Origin: Cryptomeria japonica
Taxonomy: Eukaryota > Streptophyta > Pinopsida > Cupressales > Cupressaceae
DNA: 64,000 nt
NCBI RefSeq assembly: GCF_030272615.1
Contig: NC_081405.1
Span: forward strand, 475,918,008 to 475,982,007
Direction of reading: 5' to 3'
Under the pieces are notes generated by a model. That model did not search any database and was not told the origin of the DNA. It saw only the letters and a program-made list of their open reading frames with translations. Shown in pieces: positions 33,348 to 44,969 of this stretch. Numbering within the stretch: position 1 is the first letter of the stretch; every line of letters begins with the position of its first letter. The position numbers and the translations under genes were made by a program.

Positions 33348-34805
33348 TGTCGGCATATGTGTAGAGCATGATGACATGATGATATTGTATATTGTCATTG
33401 ATGTCAATATACTAAAGTATGAACCAGTATGTTGTAGTATGCAAAATGGAAAGAGAACCAGTATGATGATGTAAACTAGTATTTGTGAAAAAGTGAAGCG
33501 GTATGTTTGTTCATGGTGAATTGGTATGTTGGAATAAGAACAAACCGGTAAATGGAATTTTTGTATTGGGGTTTCATTTGGCATGACTACTGGTTGGTAG
33601 TCTCAGCTTTAGGGTTTCCAGTTGATGCATTCCAAGATTGTGTGATTCAACTGATGACATCTTGTGATGAGTTAGCATTGTAATGAAGACCTAATAGCAT
33701 TGCCACTTCAGCCTTGTGCGCGTGAAGGATTTCCTTGAGGATCTTGCATGGAGATTGATCCTATCTACCTCGGGAATGTGCAAAGTCTCTGTAAATGGTG
33801 GAGAGCTCATGATGAGTTATCAGCTACCTGAAGTGGCAAAGAATGAACGTTGGAGAACGTCTTGAGATCTATTCAAGGTTGTTGTATTCGATGCAATGTG
33901 ATTAATAGTCAGGATTGAACCAACTATATTGTAAAACCTAAATGTTTAGGGTTTAGGGTTTATGCTACTGACCTATCTGTTTCCTATAAGGTCGATGATG
34001 TTTTTCATTTTGAAGTTGTTAGCAAATGGTATGTGTGTATCCCAGAGAGTGATACTTGATTCTTGACAGACCAAAGAAGTGTGTTGATACCTGCAGATTG
34101 TGATTGCAGAAGAAAAGGAGCTAAAGTGGATCTGCCTTGGCATTGAGTGCTATTATCGGATCAGTGTATTACCTGTTAACTTCTAACCATTTCAACAGCT
34201 AGAAAATCCCTTAACTGGGTAGCTTTAACATGATTTTGTATAAATCCTTTAATAGGGTGACTCAATTCAATGAGTTCTTCAAATCCTCTTGCAAGGTAAC
34301 CTTTAATAGGGTTCTAACCTTAACCGGGTATTTATCCATTCCTTAACCAGGTGATCCCTAGAAGAATCGGTTCCTAGCATAACCTATTGTAATAGTCTTT
34401 AACCAGACTAGGCTCCTAACAGAGAAGACTTCAAAAGAGTTCAAGAATAGATTGTGGGTATTCATCTCTATCGTGGTTTTTCCCAATTGGGTTTCCATGT
34501 CAAAAATCATTGTTTCATGTGTGATGCCTTTCATGTGATGGTTTAGTGTTTTATGTCAAACTGGTAAAACATGTTGAACTAGTAGTCATTATATTTTTGA
34601 TGATAGATTACTTGTTTATGCATAAGGGTGAAGTGGAAATGAGGTATTAGATTGTATGGAAACCTAAGAGTTACCAGTTTATGTCTTCCACATTCTCACT
34701 ATGTTTTACTAGTACTAATCTAGTTTAGACCTGTGTTAGGGCTTTCTAGTTAAAGTTCAATGTTTACAGTCAAACCGGTTAAGGAAAAGTATTTTTGCAT
34801 GTACT
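33348..34805 (+). repeat. Copia-2 3' LTR, first part
   Basis: It begins TGTCGGCATATG after the polypurine tract. It runs to GCATGTACT where Gypsy-2 is inserted; the missing end resumes at 41691-41696. The final five bases, GTACT (34801-34805), are the left target duplication of Gypsy-2. Confidence 0.92.
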
Positions 34806-36241
34806 TGTAGATGTATAAAACTGACCATATTCCTAAATGAATATCTTATGTTCATTTCTCTATTTAATTAAATCCAATTTAATTGAATTACTCACATTCC
34901 TCTATTTAATTAAGTAAATTACTCCATTTATTTAAATTAAATTCACTAGACCTCTTTTACCATTTAATAGGATAAATCATTTTATTCAATAAAATCCCCT
35001 ATTTAAATTCAAATTTAATTAAATAGTTTATCTTAAATTGAATAAATCTAATTTATTTAATTTCCCCAATTGCAACCAAATTGAATTAAATTCATTTTAT
35101 TCAATTAAATCCTATTATCCCTCCATCCACTTGCAAAATCCTACATCTCCCACTTGCTTCCTAAACCCTATTCCTAACCCCCCCCTTCTAGACTCTTCTA
35201 ATCATTTCCAATTAGCCTAACCCATCTCCTAAATATTGTCACATCCCTAAGAAAGGGGAAGTCACTTCTCAAACCCTTAAAGTCTTTGATAACCATTAAA
35301 GGCTTCAAGTCTCCAACAACTTTCTCTTCCAAACCATTAATGGTTAACTCAACCCTCTAGCATGATTAGAGACTTTCTCTAAACTCAACCTCCATGTAAC
35401 CCAAGGGTCTCATTAAGCATTTATTGCTTTGACCATGGTTATCCTTAATCCTTTGCACAAGAGTTTATCCTTTGGATAAAACCTTTATCCATTGGATAAC
35501 CCTAACCTAACCTTAACCCTTACCCCCTAAGGTAATCATGAGGTCTTCTCAGGCATTTAATGTCTCCAACCCCTTCTCTCAACTAGTCTTATGTTGATAT
35601 TTGTCACCATTTCATTGGTGTTGATTGCAAACATGGATTCCCAACTTTCAAACTCAACCCTTGATTACCTCTTTCAATCTTGGCCATTCATTGCCCTATT
35701 TTTGCTATAAATAGAGCTCTCCATCCTCCATTTTAAGCATCCAAGTCTTTAGCATCATACTTATACTAAAATCCATCCAAGCTTTAATATGTCATTTGTG
35801 CTCATCATTTAGCCTCTCTTTTCAATAGGAATTAATCTAACTATGCATGTTTTAGAGTATTATCCTTATCATCTAGCTTAATCATAGACTAGTATATCAT
35901 GCTAGGATAGTCTTGCTACTAATCTTGTCATCTTATAATCTAGTTTATTGCACTTATAGGATCATTCATAGCTTAGGATGCATTTCATCTTAAAATCAAC
36001 CAAAGCATCCCTTATTCTTGCATTTGTCATCCCTAAACCACTTTGCTTAGTGATCTGAGAGAAAAGACATTGGTTTGAGGGACCTTGCGAGATAGAGAAC
36101 CATGGAACCAACCTTGGGAAGCTAAGCCATACTTCTTGACTCCATAGCTTGCACCAAGAAGTCCTATGGGTGTGTGAGCAAGGCTCCTTAGGCTTCATTT
36201 TTCACATTTTAAGTTCTATTGACCCGCTTTTTCCGCATACA
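34806..36241 (+). repeat. Gypsy-2 5' LTR
   Basis: 1436 bp, starting TGTAGATGTATAAAACTGACC-like sequence and ending TTTTTCCGCATACA. The last 550 bp match 41129-41690 nearly base for base. A TATA box (CTATAAATAG) lies at 35705-35714. The stretch 35500-35545 holds telomere-like CCTAACC repeats. Confidence 0.9.
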
Positions 36242-36245
36242 TTTC

Positions 36246-36263
36246 TGGTGCGCAGTGTGGGGC
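36246..36263 (+). other. Gypsy-2 primer-binding site, Lys-tRNA-like
   Basis: TGGTGCGCAGTGTGGGGC agrees at 14 of 18 positions with the standard Lys-tRNA primer site and lies four bases after the LTR. Confidence 0.65.
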
Positions 36264-36329
36264 ATTACCCCATATATCAAATCAGTTTTTGAATTTAACC
36301 CCTTTTGCAGGTATGGGGGAAGTAAGAAT

Positions 36330-37506
36330 CAGCACGTGGGAAGCATCTCCTAGCGCATCCCACTTACTATTCAGCGCATTGGGTCCATCTTGTAGCGCGT
36401 TAGGTCTTTACTATAGTGCATCATCCCACTAATATTTTCCTATAGGTCTCGGTGTGGGAGAAAAATAGAGTAGCGCATCTTGAGAACAACCTAGCGCATC
36501 ATTGTCATCTTGTAGCGCATCACTTCCATATTGTAGCGCATACAGTTTGTTTTGTAGTGCATCACAGACCAAGACAAAATCAAAATTTGTAACCAAACCA
36601 AAACTTAGAGTTGTAGAAATCCACAAGATCCAAAAATGTTTCTAATAGTTTGATTGACTTTTGCAGGATTTTAACATTTGTAATATCCTAGTGCAAGGGT
36701 GGGGAAGAATCCACCCCCAAGATCACTCACCATATATCTCCCAAGATAACTACTCAATTGTGAAGCAATTCACTTTGGTTTAATTTCTGGCAAAAGGCAA
36801 AAAAATGGGCACCCCCTAGGGGGTGACACGACTGTTTGAGCTGAGGGAGTATCGAGACTAGTGGGCTATGGTATTATTTATGACCTTGAATAAAGAGTCT
36901 TTTTGAAGTGTATTATTTGTATCCAAACCTATTAAAACATTGGGGATTTGAACACATCCTCACAGAACATACACTTATTATTAGATTAAGCAAAATGGTT
37001 GTCTCTTTGGTGCTATGTTTGCATTTATTACTTCAGAAAATCATCTACCAGTACTGAAAAACTCAAAACAAATTTCAAAAATTGCAACAACCAAACAAAA
37101 GAAAATATCAGGGTAGTCTAGCGTGTGAGAGAAACTTCTTAGCACATGTGATACATCTTTTAGCGCATCAAACCTTCACTTTAGCGCATCCAGTTTTAAC
37201 AGTAGCGCTTTACCAAAATTTAGAAACAACGTTAAACAATTAGCGCGTTCGAAAAATAGTCTAGCACGTCAAAGCATTAGCTTAGCACATGGGAGTCATC
37301 TCTAGTGCATCAGGTTTATCAGTTAGCGCATGGAAGGCCCATACTAACGCATGATATTTTAAGAAAAAATAGAAAACAAATTTTAACAGTCTTAACCAAT
37401 TAGCATGTAGATCAGGGTAGCCTAGTGCGTGGGGTCTTTTCCCTAGCGCATCAAGAAATTTCTATAGTGCATTCGGTCTTTGTTTTAGCGCGTGATCAAA
37501 CCCAGA
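36330..37506. repeat. 21-bp-phased array of TAGCGCATC motifs in Gypsy-2 leader
   Basis: About 25 copies of a TAGCGCAT core occur in two clusters. Starts of the core run 36330, 36351, 36372, 36393, 36414; 36471, 36492, 36513, 36534, 36555; then 37119, 37140, 37161, 37182, 37203; 37241, 37262, 37283, 37303, 37324, 37345; and 37401, 37423, 37444, 37465, 37486. The step is 21 bp almost throughout, while the 12-13 bases between cores vary and tend to end in pyrimidines. Variants are mainly TAGTGCAT and TAGCACAT, that is, CG decayed to TG or CA. The gap 36576-37118 lacks cores and has a perfect 16-bp palindrome at 36810-36825. Confidence 0.9.
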
Positions 37507-38345
37507 AAAATAGGGGGCAAAACAATGGAAAATTTTGAAAATTTAGAAAGCATTTTTGGAAACATCCTTTCATCGCTTCATTTTCGTCAAACCAGAGTAT
37601 AAAAAATAGAGCTTTAAAAACTATTTCTTGAGCAAATTTTGTGTCAAAACAAAAGTTGTCCAAAATCCAAAACTGATCTCACGATAAACATATCTATCCT
37701 ATCAAAATTAGGAAACATCATCGCAAGTGATGAATAGGTCCTTTATTATCTCATGAATTATATCTCAAAAACACTTGTTCAAAATCTCAGGTTGTCAAAT
37801 CAAGTTTCCATATTGAGAGAATTTATCCATATCATTTGACATGCTTTGTCGTGAGGGGGCATCTAAACCTTCACTTTGATAAAGAAAAACTTGAGTTTTC
37901 AAAACAAGATCAAATAATTCCAAAACAATTCAAAGGAAACCATTAAATCACTTATGCATGACTAATCCTCATATTCTGAGAAGAAAGAATATTTATCGTA
38001 ACACCACGTTGAAGAAACAACAACCAAGGTTTTCCAAATTTATCAAAAGAAATAAATTTTTATACATCAATCGTCAACTCTTGAAATCTCATCGAACATT
38101 CCTTCATCACATCAAACTTTATATCCAGAACAAATCCAACAAATTTGACAAGGAGCCTTTGAAGACTAGGGCATATTGTCAAAAATCTGCATTTAGTCAA
38201 ATCATAAACCGTGGAGGAAAGATCAATTTGGCATTCTTTCCCGATGAGTGCATCACTTACAACACACCCTGATTTGAACCACCAACACCCGAGCAACATA
38301 TCAAAGAGGATTTTGTCCCCTTTATCATAGAAAGCTTCTACTAAA
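37507..38345 (+). other. Gypsy-2 leader between array and gag
   Basis: AT-rich leader. A 104-residue Lys/Arg-rich frame at 37958-38272 has no recognisable domain, and I do not claim it as a gene. Confidence 0.55.
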
Positions 38346-40978
38346 ATGCCTATTACTCGCTCTCAAAAAAACAAACAAAGCAAGGCACAAGCAGAATCCA
38401 GTATGAATAAGAGGTTATCAAATCCTTTTGAAGGTCCACACCTAGAGGATACTAAAATTTTTGAGGAACTTCTTCAAGAATGTCAGGAAAGTGCTTCGTT
38501 CCAAAAACTTGTGGAAAGACTCATGGAAAATGACAAGGAAAAGTACCTACTCATGCTTACAAGCAAAGGGGTTAAACTCCCTGAAGACTTTGACACAGAC
38601 ATGTTTAGAACAAGATCTCAACATTACGAATATCAAGAATGACAATGAGAAGGGGAAGCACGTGACCCTGAACAAGATATTCCTAAACAAAACATACTAG
38701 AACAACATACACCAAGGCAAAACATCCCTAAACAACACATCGTCGAGCAAAACATACCATTCCATACACCATTTCAACCCACGATTAATACAAGGGAAAA
38801 AATCTTCCCTCAACAAAACAATGCGCCTTTGGTTGCCCTTACTCAACAAATGCAAATGTTACAAAGACAAATGCAAGACATGCAACAAGGGACAACAGTA
38901 CGGTATTCACTAAATGAAATTTGTCCTTATCCATTTGATAGAAGATTGCACATGATCCCTTTTCCTCCAAATTCAGACGTACCTAAATTTGACAAGTACG
39001 ATGGGAAAAGTGATCCTCGTTATCATGTTAGAGAATTCTATACCATGAGCCTTGAATTCACTCATGATGACACCTATCTGATGAGGTTATTCCGAAGAAG
39101 TTTGGGAGGACAAACAATGGAATGGTTATCCAAAATCACACCTCTTGTCAGATCATTTGATGAACTAGTCAACAAATTCATCACTCAGTATTCCTATAAC
39201 ATTCAACATGCTATAACCATGCTAGACATCTGTAACACCAAACAAAAAAACAATAAAACATTCATGGTATTCCTTCAATGTTGGCGACGTATGGTTTCAT
39301 GATATCCTCGAGATATTCTTGAAAAAGAGAAAATGGAAATTTTCATCGACAACTTGAATGGTGAGATGAGTTATAGGCTCAAACTCCAAAGCATATCGTC
39401 TTTCGCTAAACTGATTGAAAACGACATTCAAGTAGAAGAAGCATGTGTCAAGAAAGGAACGCTCAAATTCTTCAAAGAAGGATCAGGTTCATCAAACTAC
39501 AATAACCAAAATAACAACAACTTAGACAAATCTAGATTCTGGACTCGAAACAAAAGCAATGGGAATGAAGGAGGCAATGAATCACATGATCCAAAATCTA
39601 AACAGCTAGTGCTCGCATTATCAGGAAATCCTCAAGCTATAAAGAACCCCAAAGGTGCTAACTCAGATGCTAACACATACGCATCAAATACCAATCAAGG
39701 TCAACCCAACACAAACAACACCAACAATACTCAAAAAAATACCACAAATCAGGGACCTAATAACAATTCACGAGGTGGCACCAACAATATCCAAAAACGT
39801 GTCTACACACCACCAGGACAATCACTAGAGTCAGCATTTAGAGAACTCCGAGCAAACAAGATTATCTCTTTGCCTAAAATCAGTAGCTATGAACCACAAA
39901 TCAAACCACCTTGGTGGAATGACTCACACTTTTGTGATTTTCATCGCAACAAAGGTCATCAAACGAACGATTGCATGAGATTGAAAAACGTTGTTCAAGA
40001 CATGATTGATAGAGGTGATTTAATAGTGGATGGTCTCAAGACAAATGGTGACCATGGAGCCTTTAAAAAACCTCTTCCAAACTACATCAAAGATGGAGCT
40101 TCAACCTCGAATGATACACGTGGAGCTCGTATCAATCACATCTACAATAACACTATCAATCACACATCAGCTAAAGACAATCAGGTCAATGTTATCACAA
40201 TCCGAGATCAACATGATCATGAATCTCTCAATATAATAAACAGAGCTCAGAAATATGTCTTGAAGGGCCATACACCAACAACAAACACTATACCAAAAAT
40301 CCAATATGATTTAGTCAGCCAACTACGCAAAACTCCTGCTCAAATATCTATACTAGAGTTGTTGAAACTTTCGCCAAAACACAAAGACATATTGGAACAA
40401 GCCCTGTTGGAAAGCAATGTACCTCAATATCTGGATGTTGAAAAATTCCAAGCCATGGTCGCTCATATGATAGGGCCTCATTATCTCACCTTCTTAGAGC
40501 ATGATAATACTTCCTTGAGTCATCCGCATAACACTCCTCTCCATATTGAAGTCATCGTCTATAAACACCGAGTAAAACGAGTATTGATAGATGGAGGAGT
40601 TGGACTTAATATATGTACCTTAAAACTTATTCGTGCATTAGGCTTCTCAAAGGAGTCTATTGATCCATGCAAAAAAATTAATATAAAGGCATATGATGAT
40701 GAGGAAAGATCCTCTAAAGGGATAGTATTGTTACCAATTCAAGTTGGCCCCATACAAAGAGATACTATGTGCTAGGTCTTAGACATAGACCTCACATACA
40801 ATATTTTATTAGGTCGACCCTCGATACATGAAATGCAAGCAGTTCCTTCTATGTATCACCAGTGTGTCAAATTTCCCTATAATGGACAAGAGGTCTCTAT
40901 ATCTACTGATCACAATCCATTTCAACATTGTAATGCAATGGGGGTAGCCCAGGACAGTTTGGTTCCCCATAATAGGGA
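38346..40978 (+). pseudogene. Gypsy-2 gag and aspartic protease (one frame, three to four stops)
   Basis: It starts ATG CCT ATT ACT CGC (MPITRSQKNKQ). A Gln-rich segment (about 38840-38890) precedes the capsid domain: IPFPPNSDVPKFDKYDG, then YHVREFYTM, LFRRSLGGQTMEWL and FDELVNKFITQY. An Asn/Thr-rich low-complexity stretch (39490-39790) leads to a zinc knuckle CDFHRNKGHQTNDC near 39931, with His in place of the second Cys. The protease holds LIDGGVGLNICTLKL near 40585 and, past a TAG at 40773, YNILLGRPSIHEM. Stops at 38640, 38646, 39300 and 40773 all stay in frame. The frame is lost at the deletion joint near 40978. Confidence 0.85.
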
Positions 40979-41128
40979 AGACTGGTTGAGAGAAGGGGTT
41001 GGAGACATTAAATGCCTGAGAAGATCTCATGGTTACCTTAGGGGGTAAGGGTTAAGGTTAGGTTAAGGTTAGGTTAAGGTTAGGTTAGGGTTATCCAATG
41101 GATAAAGGTTTTGTGCAAAGGATAAACT
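40979..41128 (-). repeat. Inverted fragment of the Gypsy-2 LTR
   Basis: This is the reverse complement of LTR positions about 35452-35600: GACTGGTTGAGAGAAGGGG mirrors CCCCTTCTCTCAACTAGTC. Its GGTTAAGGTTA repeat (41044-41094) is longer than in the 5' LTR by about two units. It sits exactly between the end of the protease sequence and the direct 3' LTR piece. Confidence 0.85.
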
Positions 41129-41690
41129 TTGGTCATTCATTGCCCTATTTTTGCTATAAATAGAGCTCTCCATCCTCCATTTTAAGCATCCAAGTCTTTA
41201 GCATCATACTTATACTAAAATCCATCCAAGCTTTAATATATCATTTGTTCTCATCATTTAGCCTATCTTTTCAATAGGAATTAATCTAAATATGCATGTT
41301 TTAGAGTATTATCCTTATCATCTAGCTTAATCATAAACTAGTATATCATGCTAGGATAGTCTTGCTACTAATCTTGTCATCTTATAATCTAGTTTATTGC
41401 ACTTATAGGATCATGCATAGCTTAGGATGCATTTCATCTTAAAATCAACCAAAGCATCCCTCATTCTTGCATTTGTCATCCCTAAACCACTTTGCTTAGT
41501 GATCTGAGAGAAAAGACATTGGCTTGAGGGACCTTGTGAGATAGAGAACCATGGAACCAACCTTGGGAAGCTAAGCCATACTTCTTGACTCCATAGCTTT
41601 CACCAAGAAGTCCTGTGGGTGTCTGAGCAATGCTCCTTAGGCTTCATTTTTCACATTTCAAGTTATATCGACCCGCTTTTCCCCCATATA
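41129..41690 (+). repeat. Gypsy-2 3' LTR, truncated
   Basis: It corresponds to 35686-36241 of the 5' LTR in direct orientation, including the CTATAAATAG box at 41154-41163. It ends CCCCCATATA where the 5' LTR has CCGCATACA, so the terminal CA has mutated to TA. Confidence 0.88.
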
Positions 41691-41695
41691 GTACC

Positions 41696-41753
41696 AATTC
41701 ACCCCCCGCTCTCAGTACCAGTTTGGTACTAACTGTTCATCATTTATTCATCA
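41696..41753 (+). repeat. Copia-2 3' LTR, last part
   Basis: AATTCACCCCCCGCTCTCAG ... TTCATCA is the LTR end, equal to 28918-28974 of the 5' LTR. Confidence 0.9.
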
Positions 41754-42470
41754 GACAATATCAACTCAACATACAACACATGTGTTAAGTGAAACTACAA
41801 AAAGAATTCCACATGACAAATACACACATGGCAATTGTCCCTATTTAAATTTATAAATTAAACCAATTACCAAATTGAACACTCATGCAAGAATAACATT
41901 TATAATTAAAATACATTTACAAATGAGGGGTTGTCTCTCCAAATAGACAATCCCTGGCCTCACAATCGCACATAGACCTAGGCTTGATTCTCCATAATGT
42001 TTCCATGGTCACATGGATAATTTTTCCTGCATATCTCAATTATGCATTAGTAATTCCCAAATAGCCTCATATAATATTAAACACATAAATAAGAATACAA
42101 ATCAATCACTCTACATACAAATTGACATCATACAACTCAATTTATCATATATCAAAGCAATCCACATAAGAAATTATCATAATCCTCATAAATTTAATCC
42201 ATTCATAAGATATGCATCATATTTCTAACATCATACTAAAGTCCTTCAAATCAAATAAATGACATACACCCTCTCAATGTTATCCTATCCTAGAATCATA
42301 TAAAATTCTATATTCATAACACATAGAAATTAAGCATCAATATATCAATGTTATCCAATCCTGGGATCATATAAAGTTTTATATCCATAATGCATAGAAA
42401 TGAAGCATCCATAATAGTTCCAACATCAAAATCACTGAAATGCTAGGACGGGTTGGGGTAGGGCTTCACA
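41754..42470 (-). repeat. Probable 3' LTR fragment of Gypsy-4
   Basis: On the minus strand the chromodomain stop is followed by AGAGGGGAAGGG (42482-42471) and then TGTGAAGCCCTACCCC, a polypurine tract and LTR start. The LTR runs toward lower coordinates and is cut at 41754 by Copia-2. It includes an imperfect tandem duplication of about 80 bp (42277-42412). It does not match the LTR at 57095 by eye, so the two ends may be non-overlapping parts or different subfamilies. Confidence 0.5.
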
Positions 42471-42480
42471 CCCTTCCCCT

Positions 42481-43383
42481 CTAGGCATGAACTTCCTCCT
42501 GGAGTTCATAAAAAAGATGGGGGTACTGTGATCTCATACGTGCTGCGTCCTCCCATGAAGCTATAAACTCATCATAGCAATCCCACTGGACCCTAACCAT
42601 GTCCAGCTCTTGACCTTGAAGGGACAATGTTTGGTGAGCCAAAATGCGAATGGGCTCCAAAGCTAGTTGCCCATTGGACTCCACTTGCAAGGCATCCCAA
42701 TCTAAAATATGAGACTCATCATAGATATACTTCCTCAAAACTGATACATGAAACACATCGTGGATGTGTGATAGGATAGGTGGCAAAGTTAGGCGATAAG
42801 GAACTGTTCCAATCCTCTCAAGGATTTCAAACGGTCCAACAAAGCGAGGTGCGAGCTTAGAACCCTTTCCATAATGGATTGGGCTCTTATGCAGTCACAC
42901 TCTCAGGAAAAATCTGTCCCCAACCATGAAGCTCCAGTCTATCCTCTTTGCATCTACATACTTCTTCTGCCTATCCTGTGCCTCACTAAGGCACTGTCTA
43001 ATCAAAATCACCTACTGCTCCATATCACAAACCATCTCAGGACCTATGGTCACTCTATCCTCAATACAATCCCAACTCAAAGGTGTCCTGCAAGGTCTAC
43101 CATACATGGCTTGAAAAGGTGGCATCCCCAAAGAAGTGTGATGCCCATTATTATAGGAAAAATCTACTAAAGGAAGGTACTCCTCCCATCTAGTCTGATG
43201 ATCCATGACATACATGCGGAACATATCCTCTAACACCTGGTTAACCCTCTCTATCTGTCCATCCATTTCTAGATGATAGGCTATGCTGAAATTGAGCTTG
43301 GTGCCCATTACTACCTGTAATGCCTTCCAAAAGGAAGAAGTGAAGAGGGAATCCCTGTTAGAAATAATCTTGCATGGGACACC
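42481..43383 (-). pseudogene. Gypsy-4 integrase C-terminal half with chromodomain
   Basis: The minus-strand frame reads KIISNRDSLFTSSFWKALQ, with Asn-Arg-Asp at the second catalytic site. It goes on through GQIERVNQVLEDMFR (Glu kept), SYNNGHHTSLGMPPFQAMYGRPC, then [16 protein letters not shown] and [12 protein letters not shown]. The end holds a chromodomain of the Del/Tekay chromovirus type ([17 protein letters not shown] ... YPHLF, 42600-42500). Chromodomains steer insertion to marked chromatin. Stops at 43012 and near 42898 are in frame. The upstream half is at 53136 on; Copia-3 is joined at 43384. Confidence 0.82.
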
Positions 43384-44898
43384 TGTTGGCATTATGTGAA
43401 CCGGTATGAGGACATAATGACATTATATGTTGTCATTGATGTCAATATGCTGAAGAAGGGAGAACCGACATATGAGAGAACCGGTAGAACAATGTGAACT
43501 AACATTTGTGCCAAAGTGAAGAGGTGTGTTTGTTCATGATGAACCGACATATAGTTATGGGAACTGGCACATGGAAGTGTTGTATGACTACTGGTTGGTA
43601 GTCTCAACTTTAAGGTTTCCAATTTAAGTGTTTCAAGCCTGTGTGGCTCAACCAGTGACTTTGTGTGAGGAGTTAGCATGGTAACAAAGAATAGATCATG
43701 TTGCCATGTAAGCCTTGTGCACATGAAGGATCTTGGATGAAGGAGATTGTTCCTATCTACCTCAGGAATATGAGAAGTCAGTAAAACGGTGATAACATGT
43801 GATGGGTTATCAGCCACCATAAAATCATTGGAAATGGATGATGGAGAATGTCTTGAGATTGGATCAAGAACTATTGCATTTAATGCAGTGTACTCAATGA
43901 TCAAGATTGAACCATTTGAATTCCTTAACCTAACAGGTTTAGGGTTTAGGGTTTATGCTACCGACCTATCTGTTTTCCTATAAGGTTGATATTGTGTCTC
44001 TTTTTGAGGTTAGTGGCAAAAGTTGTGTGTGTATCCAAGAGAAGGGATACGTGATTCTTGCCAGACCAAAAGGAGAGAAGTGATACTTGCAGAGTGTAAG
44101 TGCAAAAGTTGAAGAGGAGCTTGAGCAGATTTGCATTAGCATTGAGTGCTATTACCAGATCACTATAATACCTATTGATCTCTAACCACCTCAATAGTTG
44201 GAAAATCCCTTAATAGGGTAGCCTTAACTGGCTTGCTGTAAATCCTTTAACAGGGTAATTCAAAGCTATTGAGCTCGAAATACTTTAGCTATTGAGTTCT
44301 TGAAATCCTCTAACAAGGTAACCTTTAATAGGGTTTAACCAGGTTAATTGGGTATTCTAGCCATCCCTTAACTGGGTGATCCCTAATAGGATCGGTTCCT
44401 AGCAGAACCTATTGTAATGTCTCTAACCAAACAAGGCTCCTAATAGAGTGGACTTCTAAAGAGTTCAAAAACAGCTTGTGGGTATTCATCCCCACCGTGG
44501 TTTTTCCTAGCTGGGTTTCCACGTGAAAAATATGTGTGTCATGTGTGATGCTTTGCTATTGTTTGTCAGGCATATGATGGTTCTGTGCTTTATTCCTGTC
44601 AATAAAACATGTTGAGCTAGATGTTATTATGGTCAGATGATAGATTACCTATTTATCCATAAGGGTGAAATGGTAGTGTAGTCTTGAGTTGAGTGAAAAG
44701 CTAAGTGAGTAACTAGTTAATGCTTGTCTCAGTCATTCTTAGGTTTATCAGTTGCACTATATTTCAAACTGGTGTCACTGTTTGCCAGTCATTTGAAGTG
44801 TCTACTGTCAAAATAGTTTAGAACTATATTTTTGTCTGCACTGATTCACCCCCCTCTTAGTATTGGGTTAGTACTATCCATTCATCATTGAGTTATCA
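43384..44898 (+). repeat. Copia-3 5' LTR
   Basis: It starts TGTTGGCATTATG and ends TTGAGTTATCA. It carries the TTAACCGGGT-like motif series (44200-44440) and the CACCGTGGTTTTTCC module near 44493. The initiator-Met primer site TGGTATCAGAGC follows at 44901-44912. Confidence 0.92.
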
Positions 44899-44969
44899 AT
44901 TGGTATCAGAGCGTCCTCCAGGTCCTCTGTGCTATAAGCTTAACCACTTGAGGTAAAGATCCTAGTCTA

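Larger units (their letters stand above)
34806..41690 (+). mobile_element. Gypsy-2: Ty3/Gypsy element inserted in the Copia-2 3' LTR, internally deleted
   Basis: It is flanked by GTACT (34801-34805) and GTACC (41691-41695), a 5-bp duplication with one transition. Inside are a full 5' LTR, a Lys-tRNA-like primer site, a 2.1-kb leader with a 21-bp array, and gag and protease in one frame. There is then a sudden end near 40978. Reverse transcriptase, RNase H and integrase are absent. An inverted LTR piece and the last 560 bp of the 3' LTR follow. It is a non-autonomous relic. Confidence 0.88.
28122..41753 (+). mobile_element. Copia-2: Ty1/Copia element, 5' LTR truncated, 3' LTR interrupted by Gypsy-2
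   Basis: Order: partial 5' LTR, initiator-Met primer site, gag, protease, integrase, reverse transcriptase, RNase H, polypurine tract, 3' LTR. The coding frame 29046-33137 is exactly 1364 codons with no net frameshift but many stops. The first 660 or so bp of the 5' LTR are missing relative to the 3' LTR (33348-34805), so no target duplication can be checked. Gypsy-2 (34806-41690) sits near the end of the 3' LTR. Confidence 0.9.

Noticed and set aside
36429-36626. Minus-strand ORF with Asp-Ala-Leu heptads as a real repeat protein
   Set aside because: The heptads result from the 21-bp DNA period. The same frame in the second cluster has stops, and variants include Val for Ala, so coding is unlikely, though it is noted in the array finding.
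36330-37506. The phased array as a CRISPR
   Set aside because: The repeats are only about 8-9 bp with 12-bp gaps, there are no cas genes, and the setting is a plant retroelement.
37958-38272. A 104-residue basic ORF before Gypsy-2 gag as an accessory gene
   Set aside because: It has no motif, and no second copy in the window to test conservation. Left as leader.
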